Part shown: piece by piece, positions 6,688 through 7,449 of the stretch
Position numbering within the stretch: the first letter of the stretch is position 1
Layout: each line of letters starts with the position of its first letter
NCBI GenBank assembly: GCA_018666295.1
Contig: JABIZW010000164.1
Location: 1 to 7,449, forward strand
Source of the DNA: Halieaceae bacterium
GTDB taxonomy: Bacteria > Pseudomonadota > Gammaproteobacteria > Pseudomonadales > Halieaceae
Length of the DNA: 7,449 nt
Reading direction: 5' to 3'
Notes under the pieces: model-generated
What the model was told of the DNA's origin: nothing
Database searches by the model: none
What the model saw: the letters and a program-made list of their open reading frames with translations, nothing else
Program-made: the position numbers and the translations under genes

Positions 6688-7449
6688 ATGAAAGTTGTCA
6701 TGGGACAGCTCAATACCTTCGTCGGTGATGTGGCTGGTAACACTGAGAAAGTCATTCAGTCGGCACAGGCGATGGGTGCTGAAGAAGAGACGGTGCTGTT
6801 AGTTTTTCCTGAACTGACCCTCACCGGCTATCCGCCAGAAGACCTGCTGATGCGCGATAGTTTGCATGTGCAAATTGAAAGTGCGTTGAGTGTGCTTGCC
6901 GAGAAACTGCCGCCTGAGTTGTATGTGATTGTCGGTTATCCACGTTGTGAAGACGGTCGTTTATTTAACGCCGCTGGGGTGATACACAACGCGACGCTGA
7001 TTGCCGAATATCACAAACAGCGCCTGCCCAACTACCAGGTCTTTGATGAGAAACGTTATTTCAGCGAGGGCGATGCGCCCTGTGTTGTCGACATTGCTGG
7101 CATGAAAGTGGGTATTACCATTTGCGAAGACATTTGGCATCGAGAGCCCGCGGACGCGGCGAAGCGAATCGGTGCGGAGCTATTGGTGAACTTGAACGCC
7201 AGTCCATTCCACCGGGGGAAGCACAGAGAGCGCTGGCAAGCACTTGCGTCGCGAACGACCGAGCAAAAAATTCCAATGATTTATGTCAATCAAGTGGGTG
7301 GCCAAGACGAACTGGTGTTTGATGGTGGTTCGTTTGCGACCAACGCCGACGGTGAGCTGGCGGTCGTTGCGCCCGATTTTGAAGAGGGGTGTTTTGAAAT
7401 TAGGGTCGAGCGCACGGTCCGCGGGTTGGAGGTGGTTCCCGGTGTGACC
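6688..7449 (+). CDS. nadE: Glutamine-dependent NAD(+) synthetase, N-terminal glutaminase domain (3' end outside window)
   Basis: Cytoplasmic enzyme of the final step of NAD synthesis: it amidates nicotinic acid adenine dinucleotide, taking ammonia from glutamine. The frame stays open to the last base, giving 254 residues. All of these belong to the nitrilase-fold amidohydrolase domain that releases ammonia. The catalytic triad is visible: E42 in FPELTLTGYPPEDL, K110 in YHKQRLPNY and nucleophile C146 in GITICEDIWH. Further family signatures are LVNLNASPFHRGK (166-178) and YVNQVGGQDELVFDGGS (199-215). The latter, with its GGQDELVFDG stretch, is characteristic of NadE rather than of other nitrilase-fold enzymes such as carbamoylputrescine amidase. 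The C-terminal ATP-dependent synthetase domain should lie beyond the window. The ATG at 6688 has a good AGGAG 9 bases upstream. It is divergent from pilS and has no evident functional link to the pilus genes. Confidence 0.93.
   Translation, partial: MKVVMGQLNTFVGDVAGNTEKVIQSAQAMGAEEETVLLVFPELTLTGYPPEDLLMRDSLHVQIESALSVLAEKLPPELYVIVGYPRCEDGRLFNAAGVIHNATLIAEYHKQRLPNYQVFDEKRYFSEGDAPCVVDIAGMKVGITICEDIWHREPADAAKRIGAELLVNLNASPFHRGKHRERWQALASRTTEQKIPMIYVNQVGGQDELVFDGGSFATNADGELAVVAPDFEEGCFEIRVERTVRGLEVVPGVT

Noticed and set aside
6680..6691. Three-codon open frame (ATG GGT GCA TGA) overlapping the nadE start
   Set aside because: Its ATG is one base from the AGGAG site, too close for efficient initiation; treated as chance rather than a leader peptide.
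1..7449. Mobile elements, CRISPR arrays, tRNA or rRNA genes, toxin-antitoxin or defence systems
   Set aside because: Read through on both strands; nothing of these kinds is visible, and nearly all of the window is occupied by recognised chromosomal genes.

Overview
The window is a chromosomal segment from a gammaproteobacterium. The order ileS-lspA-fkpB-ispH is the classic gammaproteobacterial housekeeping operon, and it is followed by type IV pilus genes as in Pseudomonas and its relatives. The proteins read closest to Pseudomonas-like homologues recalled from memory (IspH and PilR especially). A marine lineage such as Halieaceae/Cellvibrionales is a plausible guess, but the sequence alone does not settle genus or family.

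Layout. Positions 1-1040 hold the C-terminal third of isoleucyl-tRNA synthetase. It runs through very tight or overlapping junctions into lspA (signal peptidase II), fkpB/slpA (FKBP-type prolyl isomerase) and ispH (the last enzyme of the MEP isoprenoid pathway), ending at 2962. A 126-base gap with no convincing gene follows, then a single FimT/GspH-type minor pseudopilin (3089-3616). On the opposite strand, pilR (3613-4998) and pilS (4995-6599) form a translationally coupled two-component pair. pilR converges on the pseudopilin gene with a 4-base overlap of stop codons. A divergent intergenic region of 88 bases carries a plausible sigma70 promoter for pilSR and a ribosome binding site for nadE. 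The glutaminase half of glutamine-dependent NAD synthetase (nadE) runs off the right edge.

How the genes work together. The left operon combines translation, lipoprotein maturation, protein folding and isoprenoid synthesis. The centre is a type IV pilus module: PilS (membrane histidine kinase) phosphorylates PilR (sigma54 activator, which normally drives the major pilin gene pilA, not present here). The FimT-like protein is a minor pilin or DNA-uptake candidate. In Pseudomonas aeruginosa the interval between pilR and ispH also holds fimU, pilV, pilW, pilX, pilY1 and pilE. Here that interval contains only one pseudopilin, so the locus looks reduced or rearranged.

I found no mobile element, CRISPR array, RNA gene or clearly novel system. 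The most useful leads are the contracted minor-pilin locus, the stop-over-stop convergent junction, the FimT-like protein's divergent C-terminal basic motif, and the coupled TTG start of pilR.
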